Source of the DNA: Companilactobacillus zhongbaensis
Lineage (GTDB): Bacteria > Bacillota > Bacilli > Lactobacillales > Lactobacillaceae
Direction: 5' to 3'
Length of the DNA stretch: 34,746 nucleotides
NCBI RefSeq assembly: GCF_003946515.1
Contig: NZ_RHOM01000021.1
Coordinates: forward strand, 1 to 34,746
The notes under the pieces were generated by a model. That model made no database searches, was not told the DNA's origin, and was given only the letters and a program-made list of their open reading frames with translations. Below, in pieces: positions 1-7,343 of this stretch (its first letter is position 1; every line of letters starts with the position of its first letter). Both the position numbers and the translations under genes were made by a program.

Positions 1-30
1 TTTGCGAATTATGGTATTCTGTTGATGCAT

Positions 31-106
31 CAAGACGAAAAACCTCTTTCATTGTTAGTGTCGGAACTCCAATGATAACTGATTTTTCCGTCTTGGTGTT
101 TTTTTA
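31..106 (+). terminator. long-range hairpin followed by a T-tract
   Basis: CAAGACG at 31-37 pairs with CGTCTTG at 89-95, with A-rich and T-rich arms extending the stem, and a run of T follows at 99-105. The loop is about 50 bases, unusually long for a simple terminator, so this may be an attenuator or the end of an RNA whose start lies left of the window. No gene is seen at the left edge. Confidence 0.35.
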
Positions 107-160
107 TTCAGATTTTCTTAAGGTGGCTAACTTGATTATAAAATTCGCCGAAAAGAAAAA

Positions 161-345
161 AAGCGAGAGTGCGAGAGAAACGAGCACGCGAGCCAAAAAC
201 AAATTACTGGAAACAAATAAATAGAGAGAGAAAATGCAAGGCGAGAATGCAAGGAACGAGCATTCAAGCCAGAATAAATTAAATAGAGAGAAAAACATAT
301 CCAGAAAAAGAGCAAGAGTGCGAGGAACAAGCACGCGAGCCAGAA
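161..345. repeat. array of three short hairpin repeats with covarying stems
   Basis: Three related ~30-base units start near 161, 241 and 310, about 75 bases apart, in A/G-rich DNA. Each has a stem around a purine-rich loop: GTGC/GCAC, AATGC/GCATT and GTGC/GCAC. The loop resembles GAGnAACGA in all three, and each unit is followed by a GAGCC or AAGCC motif. The stem sequence changes in both arms while the loop is kept. A similar unit lies near 25235-25260, beside another class 1 element. Reading frames through here look like low-complexity shadows. Confidence 0.55.
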
Positions 346-369
346 GCGAAAGCAAGATAACAAAAGGAA

Positions 370-480
370 ATATTTAATCTTATCCAACGAAAAGGAAAAC
401 AAAAGATTGCAAAAGTAAGGTAAGTCAGGAAACAAAATGAGCGGAGCTTTAGTCCCGCGAACCGAGAAGCAGCCAGGAGC
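370..480. repeat. extended flank of class 1 element, also present inverted at 25093-25201
   Basis: About 110 bases match the reverse complement of 25093-25201 at roughly 85% by eye. The best kept part includes GAGCGGAGCTT, then AGTCCCGCGAACCGAGAAGC. In both places this block sits 80-90 bases beyond the CTAG end of a class 1 element, so those two copies belong to a larger repeated unit of at least 350 bases. No convincing reading frame is shared. Confidence 0.6.
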
Positions 481-556
481 TCAAAAAGAACAAATCTTGC
501 GCATAAATATAGGAAGCACCTACTCCCCCACTAAACAAAGGGGGGTGATTGCCCAA

Positions 557-731
557 CCTAGGCGGAGGGGCCCGGGGATACACACCTCAGTAGGGAAATT
601 TCACTTGGCAATTTATTGCCTAGTGAAAGACCGAGTTTTGAGATGTCTGGGTGGTCTTCCCAGATAGCTCAAAATCGCGTCCCCTACGTTCCAGTGTGTG
701 TATCCCCGGGCCCCGGAGCGGGCAGTGAACC
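557..731 (-). repeat. class 1 structured element, copy 1
   Basis: Strand is given so that the element ends in CTAG and a T-rich tract. The closing stem P1 is a perfect 19-bp pairing of 567-585 with 696-714 (GGGGCCCGGGGATACACAC and its complement). Inside it, P2 pairs GTAGGG (590-595) with CCCTAC (682-687). Two hairpins follow: P3, TTTCACT (599-605) with AGTGAAA (622-628), and P4, TTTTGAG (636-642) with CTCAAAA (668-674). Conserved unpaired motifs are CTGGAACG, CTGAG, and GGTTCACTGCC at the outer end. This copy lies beyond the 3' end of the CPBP-like gene. Confidence 0.85.
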
Positions 732-833
732 GCCACACCAAACTACCACCTCTATCCCCAACAACCACCAAAAATCACCAACATCCAGCCAAGCAAAACG
801 CTCCTCGTCCGCCAAAAACTCTCTCACCTCAAG

Positions 834-866
834 AAAAAAAGCCCTGATCCAAAAAGAATCAAGGCT
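834..866 (-). terminator. Rho-independent terminator of the CPBP-like gene
   Basis: On the minus strand AGCCTTGAT and ATCAGGGCT form a stem with a short T-rich loop, followed by seven T. It overlaps the stop codon of the upstream gene by two bases. Confidence 0.85.
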
Positions 867-1530
867 AAATCATAATAGTACCAATCAAAGCACTAACCAT
901 ACCCAAAAACACAGGCATCTTCTCATCCTGCGTATACAAATAAGTCAGCGCAAAACAAAAACCAAAAAACATATTCATAAAAAACTGCAAAAACGACCCA
1001 GGCAAAGAAATTGCCCCAGCGATCAAACCACTAATCACAATCCCGCCAACAGCACTAGCAGGAGTCGACTTCCTAAAGAAATAATTAAAGAAAAATCCAG
1101 TCTGAACCAACTGCTGCTGAACAGAAATAATAAACACATTAGCAATCAAACTAAAAACAAAAACACTCTGATCAGAAGCAGAAACATCATCATTAGCAAA
1201 CTTAGGCAACTTCCCATTAACCTGCAAATAACTGATCATCATCCGCAAAACAACAATCAAAACAAACATCAAAGAAATAAAACCAATATTATTAACTAAC
1301 GAATTAAAAAACTTCTTCCGTGGTTCCGCAAACGAACTTCTCTCGTGATTGAATCTCCTGATCATCAATCCTAACGTAAAGATACCGACGATGAAAAAAA
1401 TAATCGCCATGATATCATTTAAGCCTTTGGCATTGGCAGCGTAGTTCTTAATCCCTAGTGTGGCCACTGAAAAAGCTATCCATACTAAATATCTGACTAA
1501 GTCTACACCAGGTGCTTCTCCTACTCGCAT
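865..1530 (-). CDS. CPBP-like intramembrane protein lacking catalytic residues
   Basis: A polytopic membrane protein of about 221 residues. The C-terminal half resembles the CPBP (Abi/CAAX protease-like) family: a QQQLVQTGFFF segment sits where active members carry EExxxRG, then come SGLIAGAI, FFGFCFALTYLYT and a final hydrophobic helix. The paired glutamates are glutamines, the arginine is replaced, and the first conserved histidine is missing. If this alignment is right, the protein is not a protease. The ATG at 1530 is chosen because GGAAGAAG lies five bases upstream; a TTG at 1545 overlaps that site. The half of the gene nearest class 1 copy 1 is much richer in A+C on the plus strand (42 of 60 bases at 1201-1260, 33 of 60 at 1381-1440). 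Function unknown. Confidence 0.7.
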   Translation of the reverse strand: MRVGEAPGVDLVRYLVWIAFSVATLGIKNYAANAKGLNDIMAIIFFIVGIFTLGLMIRRFNHERSSFAEPRKKFFNSLVNNIGFISLMFVLIVVLRMMISYLQVNGKLPKFANDDVSASDQSVFVFSLIANVFIISVQQQLVQTGFFFNYFFRKSTPASAVGGIVISGLIAGAISLPGSFLQFFMNMFFGFCFALTYLYTQDEKMPVFLGMVSALIGTIMI

Positions 1531-1640
1531 ATATACTTCTTCCAATTCAAAAAAATTTAACTTCCAACATTATATCATATCCAGACTCTTCATTTTCGTT
1601 TGCATTTCATCTATTATGAATAGATATATGGAGGGTTTGT

Positions 1641-2717
1641 ATGGATATTAAAAAGGGAAGAATTTTTTACTTTGATTTTATTCGTGTACTAGCAATTTTT
1701 TTAGTTATCTTAATTCACGTCACTGGAATCGACTTGGGGCTCCATGTTGGTTCGACTCAGTGGACGATCACAAAATATTTAAACTACTTTGCTCACGCAA
1801 GTGTGCCGATGTTTTTCATGATCTCGGGGGCCTTGTTGCTCAATAGTCCCAAGACTGAATCACTCGGGTACACTTGGAAAAAGCGGATACCACATGTGGT
1901 CATCCCCTTTATCCTTTGGTCGTTATTATCGACTTTTTTCATTGCGGTTTATGCACATACATTTTCACTGCCTAACGCTTTGAAAATGTATGCCGTCTTC
2001 TTATATCAACCAGTTTCACCAACACTTTGGTTCATGTATCCATTGATCGGCCTGTACGTTTTATCGCCTTTCTTACGGACTCTAGTCAAAGGTGCCGACA
2101 ACAAAATGCTGTTTTATTTGACATCGATCTGGCTGATCACCAATTCATTGATGCCAACCTTGTCCGCCTTTTTATCAAAAGATTACGCCCACGCACTCGA
2201 CTTTTATCCCGGTGCCGGCTTCACCTTGATGGGTGGCTACATTGGCTACTTCTTCTTAGGCTACTTGATCAGCCAAATGAACGTCGAAAAAGTCAACGGC
2301 TGGCTACTGGCAATCATCGCCTTACTTGCCATGTATTTCGGCGACCTGTACTCAGGTAAATTTCCGAAAACGAATGACCCTTGGAACAATTTTTACGTCA
2401 CTTCGATTTTCATCGTCATCATGGCAATCGCCACTTACATCTTGCTCCAAAAATGGGGACTCAAGATCAAGGCTCGTCCAGTCAAAAAAGCTTTTTCTTG
2501 GCTGTCACCATTAGTCTTCGGGATTTATTTAGTTCACAACATTTTGATCTTATTCCTCGAACCATGGTTCATGAAAAACTTACCTTACACCGGACTATTA
2601 GCTACCTTCACGCGTTACTTCGCCATCGCGATCTTAGCAACCTTGATCATCTGGATCTTGCACTTGATCCCAGGGGTCAACTACTTACTGACGGGTTCAA
2701 CTAGGAAACGTAAATGA
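1641..2717 (+). CDS. acyltransferase 3 family membrane protein
   Basis: A 358-residue protein with about ten membrane segments, typical in length for a stand-alone acyltransferase-3 domain. The N-terminus has the family signature FDFIRVLAIFLVILIHVTG, with the conserved arginine near residue 15 and the likely catalytic histidine near residue 26. It is followed by SVPMFFMISGALLL. Members move acyl groups, often acetyl, from the cytoplasm onto cell-surface polysaccharides; the acceptor cannot be told from sequence. There is no C-terminal SGNH esterase domain, unlike OatA. A strong GGAGGG site precedes the ATG by five bases. The stop overlaps the next start in an ATGA, so the two genes are probably translationally coupled. 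Confidence 0.85.
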   Translation: MDIKKGRIFYFDFIRVLAIFLVILIHVTGIDLGLHVGSTQWTITKYLNYFAHASVPMFFMISGALLLNSPKTESLGYTWKKRIPHVVIPFILWSLLSTFFIAVYAHTFSLPNALKMYAVFLYQPVSPTLWFMYPLIGLYVLSPFLRTLVKGADNKMLFYLTSIWLITNSLMPTLSAFLSKDYAHALDFYPGAGFTLMGGYIGYFFLGYLISQMNVEKVNGWLLAIIALLAMYFGDLYSGKFPKTNDPWNNFYVTSIFIVIMAIATYILLQKWGLKIKARPVKKAFSWLSPLVFGIYLVHNILILFLEPWFMKNLPYTGLLATFTRYFAIAILATLIIWILHLIPGVNYLLTGSTRKRK

Positions 2718-2914
2718 GTGAATGGACTTTGATCGATGCTATCTTAACAATTGCCCAATGGTCGCTACTAGTCGCTGTGTATAAGTTATTTCAAAACAAA
2801 CGTCAAAAACGTGATGACTCGGCAAATAATTCAATGACACAGTTTGCCATCATCATACTCATTGGACTGTTTTTTGCATTACTGACAGTCAATCTTTCAA
2901 GGCTTTATCATTAA
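2714..2914 (+). CDS. small two-helix membrane protein coupled to acyltransferase
   Basis: A 66-residue protein with two predicted membrane helices (about residues 8-24 and 43-61), separated by a basic KRQKRDD loop and a short polar stretch. Its ATG overlaps the acyltransferase stop codon by four bases and it has no strong ribosome site of its own, so it is likely read by coupling. A terminator follows directly. I recognise no family. An accessory role for the acyltransferase is an inference from the overlap. Confidence 0.65.
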   Translation: MSEWTLIDAILTIAQWSLLVAVYKLFQNKRQKRDDSANNSMTQFAIIILIGLFFALLTVNLSRLYH

Positions 2915-2953
2915 AAAAAGCGGTACTAGATTTCATCTAGTATCGCTTTTTTT
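2913..2953 (+). terminator. Rho-independent terminator
   Basis: GCGgTACTAGAT pairs with ATCTAGTAtCGC around a three-base loop, with A7 before and T7 after, so it could act in both directions. It ends the acyltransferase pair. Confidence 0.9.
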
Positions 2954-2983
2954 GGACAAAATTTTAGTTTTTATACTGTTGAA

Positions 2984-3127
2984 CGTTTCCCGTTTTATAG
3001 TGGAAACGAGTTCCAGCACACAGCGGCCTCCGGTTAACACATGTAGTTGCGGCACGGCTTCGCCGCACCTTGTGCAACTACACGCGTTAATCCTCAGCAA
3101 CTACCCGTGTGCCTCCACTCTCTTTTT
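2984..3127 (+). repeat. class 2 structured element, copy A
   Basis: It shares the architecture of 10206-10350. It opens with a small hairpin GTTTCC/GGAAAC around CGTTTTATAGT. GTGGA and CACAC then pair with TCCAC and GTGTG, forming an outer stem. The inner stem is GTAGTTGC/GCAACTAC, capped by an apical hairpin with CGGCTTCGCCG. A T-tract follows. The stem sequences differ from copy B in both arms. The 3' end abuts the stop codon of the convergent surface-protein gene. No reading frame is seen. Confidence 0.75.
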
Positions 3128-4978
3128 TTAGTCTCTTTTACGTCTGTATACAAATGCTAATCCAGCAGCCAATACCAAACCAACGGCTGTGAGCATTAGT
3201 GAATGTTCAGCTCCTGTTTGTGGTAATGTGCCTTGTTTGTTTGCATCAGTAGCATTGTTGTTGAAGTTGACGTCTGTTGATGGTGTTGTGAAGTTTGTTT
3301 GGCCGTCTTTTTCATCATCTGGGTCAGTAATCAAATCAACATTGCCTTCGCCTTCAGTTGAACCGTCTGTATCTGGTTGGCCAGGTGTTTCCACGTCAGG
3401 TTCTTCAGTACCTGGTGTTTCAATATCAGGAGTTTCTGGATCTGGATCGATTCCAGGGATTTCTGTGCCTGGCTTGTCGGGATCCGGATCTTTGATATTA
3501 GGGTTCTCAGGATCAGGATTTTCTGTACCTGGAGTTTCGGTATCTGGGTTTTCAGTTCCTGGTGTTTCTGTTCCTGGTTGTTCTGTACCTGGAGTTTCTG
3601 TTCCCGGTGTTTCAGGTTCTGGTTCTTCAGGTTCTTCAATATCAGGCATTTCAACACCTGGATTTGTGATATCAGGTTTTTCGAATTCTTCCTCTTCTTC
3701 TTCAAAATCAGTGTCATCTTGGAGGTCCCATCTGTGAGTTTCAGCGTTGACATTTACTTTGTCAGCAATGATGTTACCATCTAAGTTTTGGTTAACATTG
3801 ATAGTTGAACCTGGTGCTAAGACACTACCTTGGAATGGGGCATCTACATTAATAGTACCTGTGTACAAGTTGTTAGGGTCAGTGTTGTCAGTAAAGTTCC
3901 AGAGCAAGTGGTTGTCGCCAAAGTATTCTGTTTCCTTACTGTCTCTATCTGTTCCGTCATCGTACTTGAGCTTGATTGGTGAGTTGACGTTGTAATTCAA
4001 ATTACCATCAGTTTCCACATTAAAGATCACAGTTGGACCATCTTCAGAACTTGAAAGTCCTTTGATGATCAATGGAGTATTGCTGTTCAATACTTCTGGA
4101 TCAAGGTTGATGATAATGTGGTTGTTTTCGTTAACAACATAATCACTAACATCGATCACACGGTTGTTCATGTCATCGAAGTCTGAATTAGTTACTGTTT
4201 GATTAACAGTTGGTGTGTTAGCTAATTCTGTTGACTTATCTTTGAGCTTGTTAAATTCTTTTTCAAAATCGATGTAAACTTGGCCATTTTTATCTTGGTA
4301 AGTTTCACCAGCATCCAAGTGATCAATGTAAGTTCCATCAACTTGAACACGTCTAGGGTTATCAGTGTTGATATCAACATTTTCACCAAAAATAACCTTG
4401 TTAGATCTAGTTGGTCCAGCAGAAACGAATGAACTGTTGGCGATGCTAGTAATGTTTTGGATGTAAGAAATTTCTTTGTCGACTAACTCTTCGTGAACGT
4501 TAGTACCAAAGTTTACCTTACCGTCCAAATTTTTAACGGCTAAGTTACCGTTAGTATGAGCGTTTAAAGTAGCATCATTTGAAAAAATATGGAAATAAGC
4601 TGCGACACCTAAAACGTTGTTGGAAACGTCAGGATAATCGTCTTCGACAGTTCCACCGCTAGGAACGTTGTCATTTGCAGTTGCAACCGGTTGCTCAGAA
4701 GCTTGAGTATTTGCCACTGTTGCAGCGTTAGTAGCACTAGTTGTCGATTGAGTAGCTTGTGCCTTTGTCGAAACTGGTGTAGCTGATTGAACAGCTTGAG
4801 TAGCTGCTGTATTAGTTGCAGGTTGTACCTCGGTAGTTTGCACATTTGCTTGTGCATTTTGATCAGCTGTAGCGTCAGCTTGAGTGGCGTTAGTAACGAT
4901 CATAAATGACAAAGCAGCAGCACAAGTAGCTACGCTAGAAACAGCCCACTTGGTGCCTTTTACGTATCTAGAATTCAA
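3128..4978 (-). CDS. LPXTG-anchored surface protein with choice-of-anchor A domain
   Basis: About 616 residues. The signal peptide is long and starts with SRYVKGTKWAVSS, a relaxed form of the KxYKxGKxW type. An Ala/Thr/Gln-rich linker follows to about residue 105. A choice-of-anchor A type domain then runs from LGVAAYFHIFSNDATL to the family-like end GSVLAPGSTINVN and AETHRWDL. A Glu run and 15-20 short P-G-T-E-T/P-D repeats make the wall-spanning stalk. The C-terminus is classical: LPQTG, hydrophobic helix, RRKRD. Sortase A should link it to peptidoglycan. The role is probably adhesion or matrix binding; the ligand is unknown. I prefer the TTG at 4978, seven bases after a strong GGGGGAG. An in-frame ATG at 4996 has only a weak site and would itself contain that Shine-Dalgarno sequence. 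Confidence 0.85.
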   Translation of the reverse strand: MNSRYVKGTKWAVSSVATCAAALSFMIVTNATQADATADQNAQANVQTTEVQPATNTAATQAVQSATPVSTKAQATQSTTSATNAATVANTQASEQPVATANDNVPSGGTVEDDYPDVSNNVLGVAAYFHIFSNDATLNAHTNGNLAVKNLDGKVNFGTNVHEELVDKEISYIQNITSIANSSFVSAGPTRSNKVIFGENVDINTDNPRRVQVDGTYIDHLDAGETYQDKNGQVYIDFEKEFNKLKDKSTELANTPTVNQTVTNSDFDDMNNRVIDVSDYVVNENNHIIINLDPEVLNSNTPLIIKGLSSSEDGPTVIFNVETDGNLNYNVNSPIKLKYDDGTDRDSKETEYFGDNHLLWNFTDNTDPNNLYTGTINVDAPFQGSVLAPGSTINVNQNLDGNIIADKVNVNAETHRWDLQDDTDFEEEEEEFEKPDITNPGVEMPDIEEPEEPEPETPGTETPGTEQPGTETPGTENPDTETPGTENPDPENPNIKDPDPDKPGTEIPGIDPDPETPDIETPGTEEPDVETPGQPDTDGSTEGEGNVDLITDPDDEKDGQTNFTTPSTDVNFNNNATDANKQGTLPQTGAEHSLMLTAVGLVLAAGLAFVYRRKRD

Positions 4979-4996
4979 TGTATTGCTCCCCCTCAT

Positions 4997-5277
4997 TGAT
5001 TGTTAAATCCTTCATTTTCTGTACGATAAGTTGAAAAAATATTGAATGAAAAATTAGTAGAATATGCATTGTTTTGTTTTTCAACTGATAAGTCAACATT
5101 TTTACTTTTTTGGGGTATTAATTGTTGTATTCATTCTAATTATATATTGATATTTTTTTACTTATCGAATGTTACAATTTGATTATTGAACATTTTTTGT
5201 TATACGTCAATGATGATTGGATAATTATTTTTATATTTTTTTGGGGGTGTTAATGATTGTTGGTGGGAATTTGGGTT
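4997..5277. other. AT-rich upstream region of the surface-protein gene
   Basis: About 280 bases of very AT-rich DNA lie upstream of the surface-protein gene and should hold its promoter. TTGACT-like and TATA-like hexamers occur on the minus strand, but I found no pair with standard spacing. The part next to class 1 copy 2 is markedly G/T-rich. Confidence 0.4.
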
Positions 5278-5457
5278 GGTGTATGATGCCGGTTCCGGGG
5301 GGCGGGGATACAGCCGCTGGAACGTACCCGACACGATTTTGAGCTATCCGAAGTAAACCGCTTCGGACATCTCAAAACTCGGTCTTTCACTAGGCAATGA
5401 AATTGCCAAGTGAAATTTGGGTACTGAGGGCTGTATCCCCGCCCCCCCTCCACCTAG
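5278..5457 (+). repeat. class 1 structured element, copy 2
   Basis: P1 is a perfect 19-bp stem, GGGGGGCGGGGATACAGCC (5297-5315) with its complement at 5429-5447. P2 is GTACCC/GGGTAC, read from the complementary strand. P3 and P4 are as in copy 1, and CTGGAACG, CTGAG and CACCTAG are present. The outer GGTTCACTGCC motif has decayed. From 5458 to 5723 the DNA is T-rich with no gene. It holds a loose hairpin-like stretch near 5640-5690 with TCTCGC words like those beside other copies. Confidence 0.85.
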
Positions 5458-5723
5458 GTTTGTGCTCTATTTCTTTTGGGAATAATTAATACTTTTTTTG
5501 GTTTGATACAGCTTTGTTGTTTTGTTTGAGCTGGTATTTTTACCTGTCTGGGTTGGTCCCACCTTGATTCTTTCCCCCTTTTCCCATTATTTCTTCACCA
5601 CCCCTGCTCTTTACTGCTTTTTCCCTCGGGCTCGACTTTCTCTTAGCTTTCGCTAATAGAAATCTCGCATTTTTTCGGGGCATTTATTGAGGTATATTTT
5701 TTTGGATATTCTTACATTTTGGG

Positions 5724-5783
5724 TAAAAAAATAGCATAACTTCACGTTTTCTTTGTTTTATACGTGTTGTTATGCTTTTTATT
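5724..5783. terminator. bidirectional terminator hairpin
   Basis: AGCATAAC and CACGT pair with ACGTG and GTTATGCT. A run of T follows on both strands (AAAAAA at 5725-5730, TTTTT at 5776-5780). It ends the aldo/keto reductase transcription unit on the minus strand. Confidence 0.75.
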
Positions 5784-5809
5784 TCATTAATTACTTTTCT
5801 GTTCTATTA

Positions 5810-6671
5810 CTAGTCTGGTAGTGGTGTGTTGGCAGTTTTTTCTAGGAACTCTTTGTCGTCTGGATCACGGTAGATTCTCTTTCCAGTATCCAGCTCGGCT
5901 ATTTTTTGCATGTCTTCGTTTGTCAATTCGAAGTCGAAGATGTCGATGTTTTCTTTTAGTCTTGCCTGGTGGATCGACTTTGGTATTACTACGGTCTTTC
6001 TTTGGATGTGCCATCTTAAGATCACTTGTGCCACTGTTTTGTGATGCTTAGCTGCTATGGCTTTTAAGACGGTGTCTTCAAAAATCCCATCTGATCCACG
6101 GCCCATTGGGCTCCATGCTTCGTGAGCAATGTCGTGATCGTGCAAATACTTCACCAATTCTTTTTGCTGGAAGTATGGATGTGTTTCTACTTGATCGATC
6201 ACAGGTTTAACATCGGTGTGTGCCATTAAGTCTTCCAGGTGATGTTCTTTGAAGTTTGAAACACCAATAGACTTAACCTTCCCAGCCTTTTGCAACTCTT
6301 CCATTGCTTGCCAAGTTTCAATATAGTGATCAGATGGCCAGTGGATCAAATACAAGTCCAAATAGTCCAAACCGAGTTTTTGCAAAGACTTATCAAAAGC
6401 AGCCATAGTCTCATCATAACCATGATCACAATTCCAAACCTTAGAAGTAACAAAAAAACTCATCACGAGAAAGTACAGAATCAGCCAAAGCTTCGCCCAA
6501 CCACTGCTCATTACCATAAAAAGCAGCAGTATCAAAATGACGATAACCAGCCTCAAGAGCCCACTTAACAGCCTCCATAAACTCAGCCTTATCCTTCATC
6601 AAAAAAACACCCAAACCAAACTGGGGAATCTTAAAGCCATCATTAAATTCAATCTCAGGAACCTTAACCAT
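5810..6671 (-). pseudogene. aldo/keto reductase, frameshifted in an A7/T7 run
   Basis: Two overlapping frames together give one aldo/keto reductase of the 2,5-diketogluconate/glyoxal reductase group. The first part carries FGLGVFLM and HFDTAAFYGNE, with the catalytic Asp and Tyr. The second carries VTSKVWN (Lys), LYLIHWP (His), SIGVSNF and the cofactor-binding PKSIHQARLKEN. The join fails at 6452-6458, a run of seven T on the coding strand. Six T would give GAG TTT TTT GTT ACT and restore E-F-F-V-T-S-K. This is a one-base insertion in a homopolymer: a real mutation, a phase-variable switch or a sequencing error. The start at 6671 has GGAGG eight bases upstream. Base composition flips within the gene: A+C on the plus strand is 18 of 60 at 5941-6000, 26 at 6121-6180 and 41 at 6481-6540. 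Confidence 0.85.
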
Positions 6672-7068
6672 AAAATCAACCTCCATCAAATAAATAATTG
6701 GAAAATCATTAACACAATTATCTCACAAATAAGAAAAATGAAGCATCCACAACAAAAAAATCCAAGAATAACATGAAGGCAACTTTTCAACCAAATTATC
6801 CACAATAAACTATTTAGCAAGCAAAATAAGGCGTTTTTACAAGCGAAGCGAGCAAAGATCAAGAATGAAAAAACGTGGAATAAAAATAAAAATGAGATGA
6901 AACGCAACCAAACAAACAACCGATGAAAACATATATATATATCGACAAGATAGGAACAGAAGTCAAACTCCTAGGACCGGAACAAGGATCAGTACCACTG
7001 CCAAACCAAAACAACTTACCACTATAAAACTAAGTACCGTACCCCACGAAAAAAGGAGTTTTGTAACA
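6672..7068. other. A-rich intergenic region, no gene seen
   Basis: This should contain the reductase promoter (minus strand), but I see no clear hexamer pair. It is strongly A/C-rich on the plus strand. The GCGAAGCGAGC words near 6843-6853 resemble those beside other class 1 copies, and there is a short AT repeat (ATATATATAT) near 6931. Reading frames here are low-complexity. Confidence 0.4.
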
Positions 7069-7255
7069 CCCTAGGTTCGGTGGAGGGTGGAGGGAATTCG
7101 ACCGTCAGCCATGAAATTTCACTTGGCGACGAAGGAGCTTAGTGAAAGGCCCAGCTGTGAGATGTCCGGGCGAACTTCCCGGATAGCTCAGAGTGGTGCC
7201 CATGGCGTTCCACGGTCGCAATTCCCGGAACCCTCCACCGAACCGGCAGTGAACC
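7069..7255 (-). repeat. class 1 structured element, copy 3
   Basis: This copy has the longest closing stem. TTCGGTGGAGGGT, then GGGAATT, then GACCGT pair with ACGGTC, AATTCCC and ACCCTCCACCGAA, with a symmetric GGA/GGA internal loop also seen in copy 8. P2 is GCCATG/CATGGC. P3 keeps TTTCACT/AGTGAAA, but its tip is replaced by GGCGACGAAGGAGCT, as in copy 6. P4 is GAGATGTCCGGG/CCCGGATAGCTC. P1 has almost no sequence in common with copy 1, yet it pairs fully. Confidence 0.85.
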
Positions 7256-7296
7256 CCCCACCAAACAACCCCCACAAACAAAAATCAAACACAAAC

Positions 7297-7331
7297 AAAA
7301 AAGCCAGCAAGCAAAATCAGCTCACCGGCTT
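7297..7331 (-). terminator. Rho-independent terminator of the binding-protein gene
   Basis: On the minus strand AGCCGGTGAGC pairs with GCTTGCTGGCT, using several G-T pairs, around a TGATTTT loop. Six T follow. Confidence 0.8.
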
Positions 7332-7343
7332 AAAACAAAAACA

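Noticed and set aside
104-435. Minus-strand Phe/Leu-rich frames at the left end
   Set aside because: They are translations of A/G-rich hairpin repeats, with overlapping frames equally open and no ribosome site.
437-1299. Plus-strand open frames across class 1 copy 1 and the CPBP-like gene
   Set aside because: They run through a structured repeat and antisense to a better gene; composition is low-complexity Asn/Lys/Thr and there is no family match.
3189-3784. Plus-strand Ser/Gly/Val-rich frames opposite the surface-protein stalk
   Set aside because: They are mirror translations of the Pro-Gly-Thr-Glu repeats.
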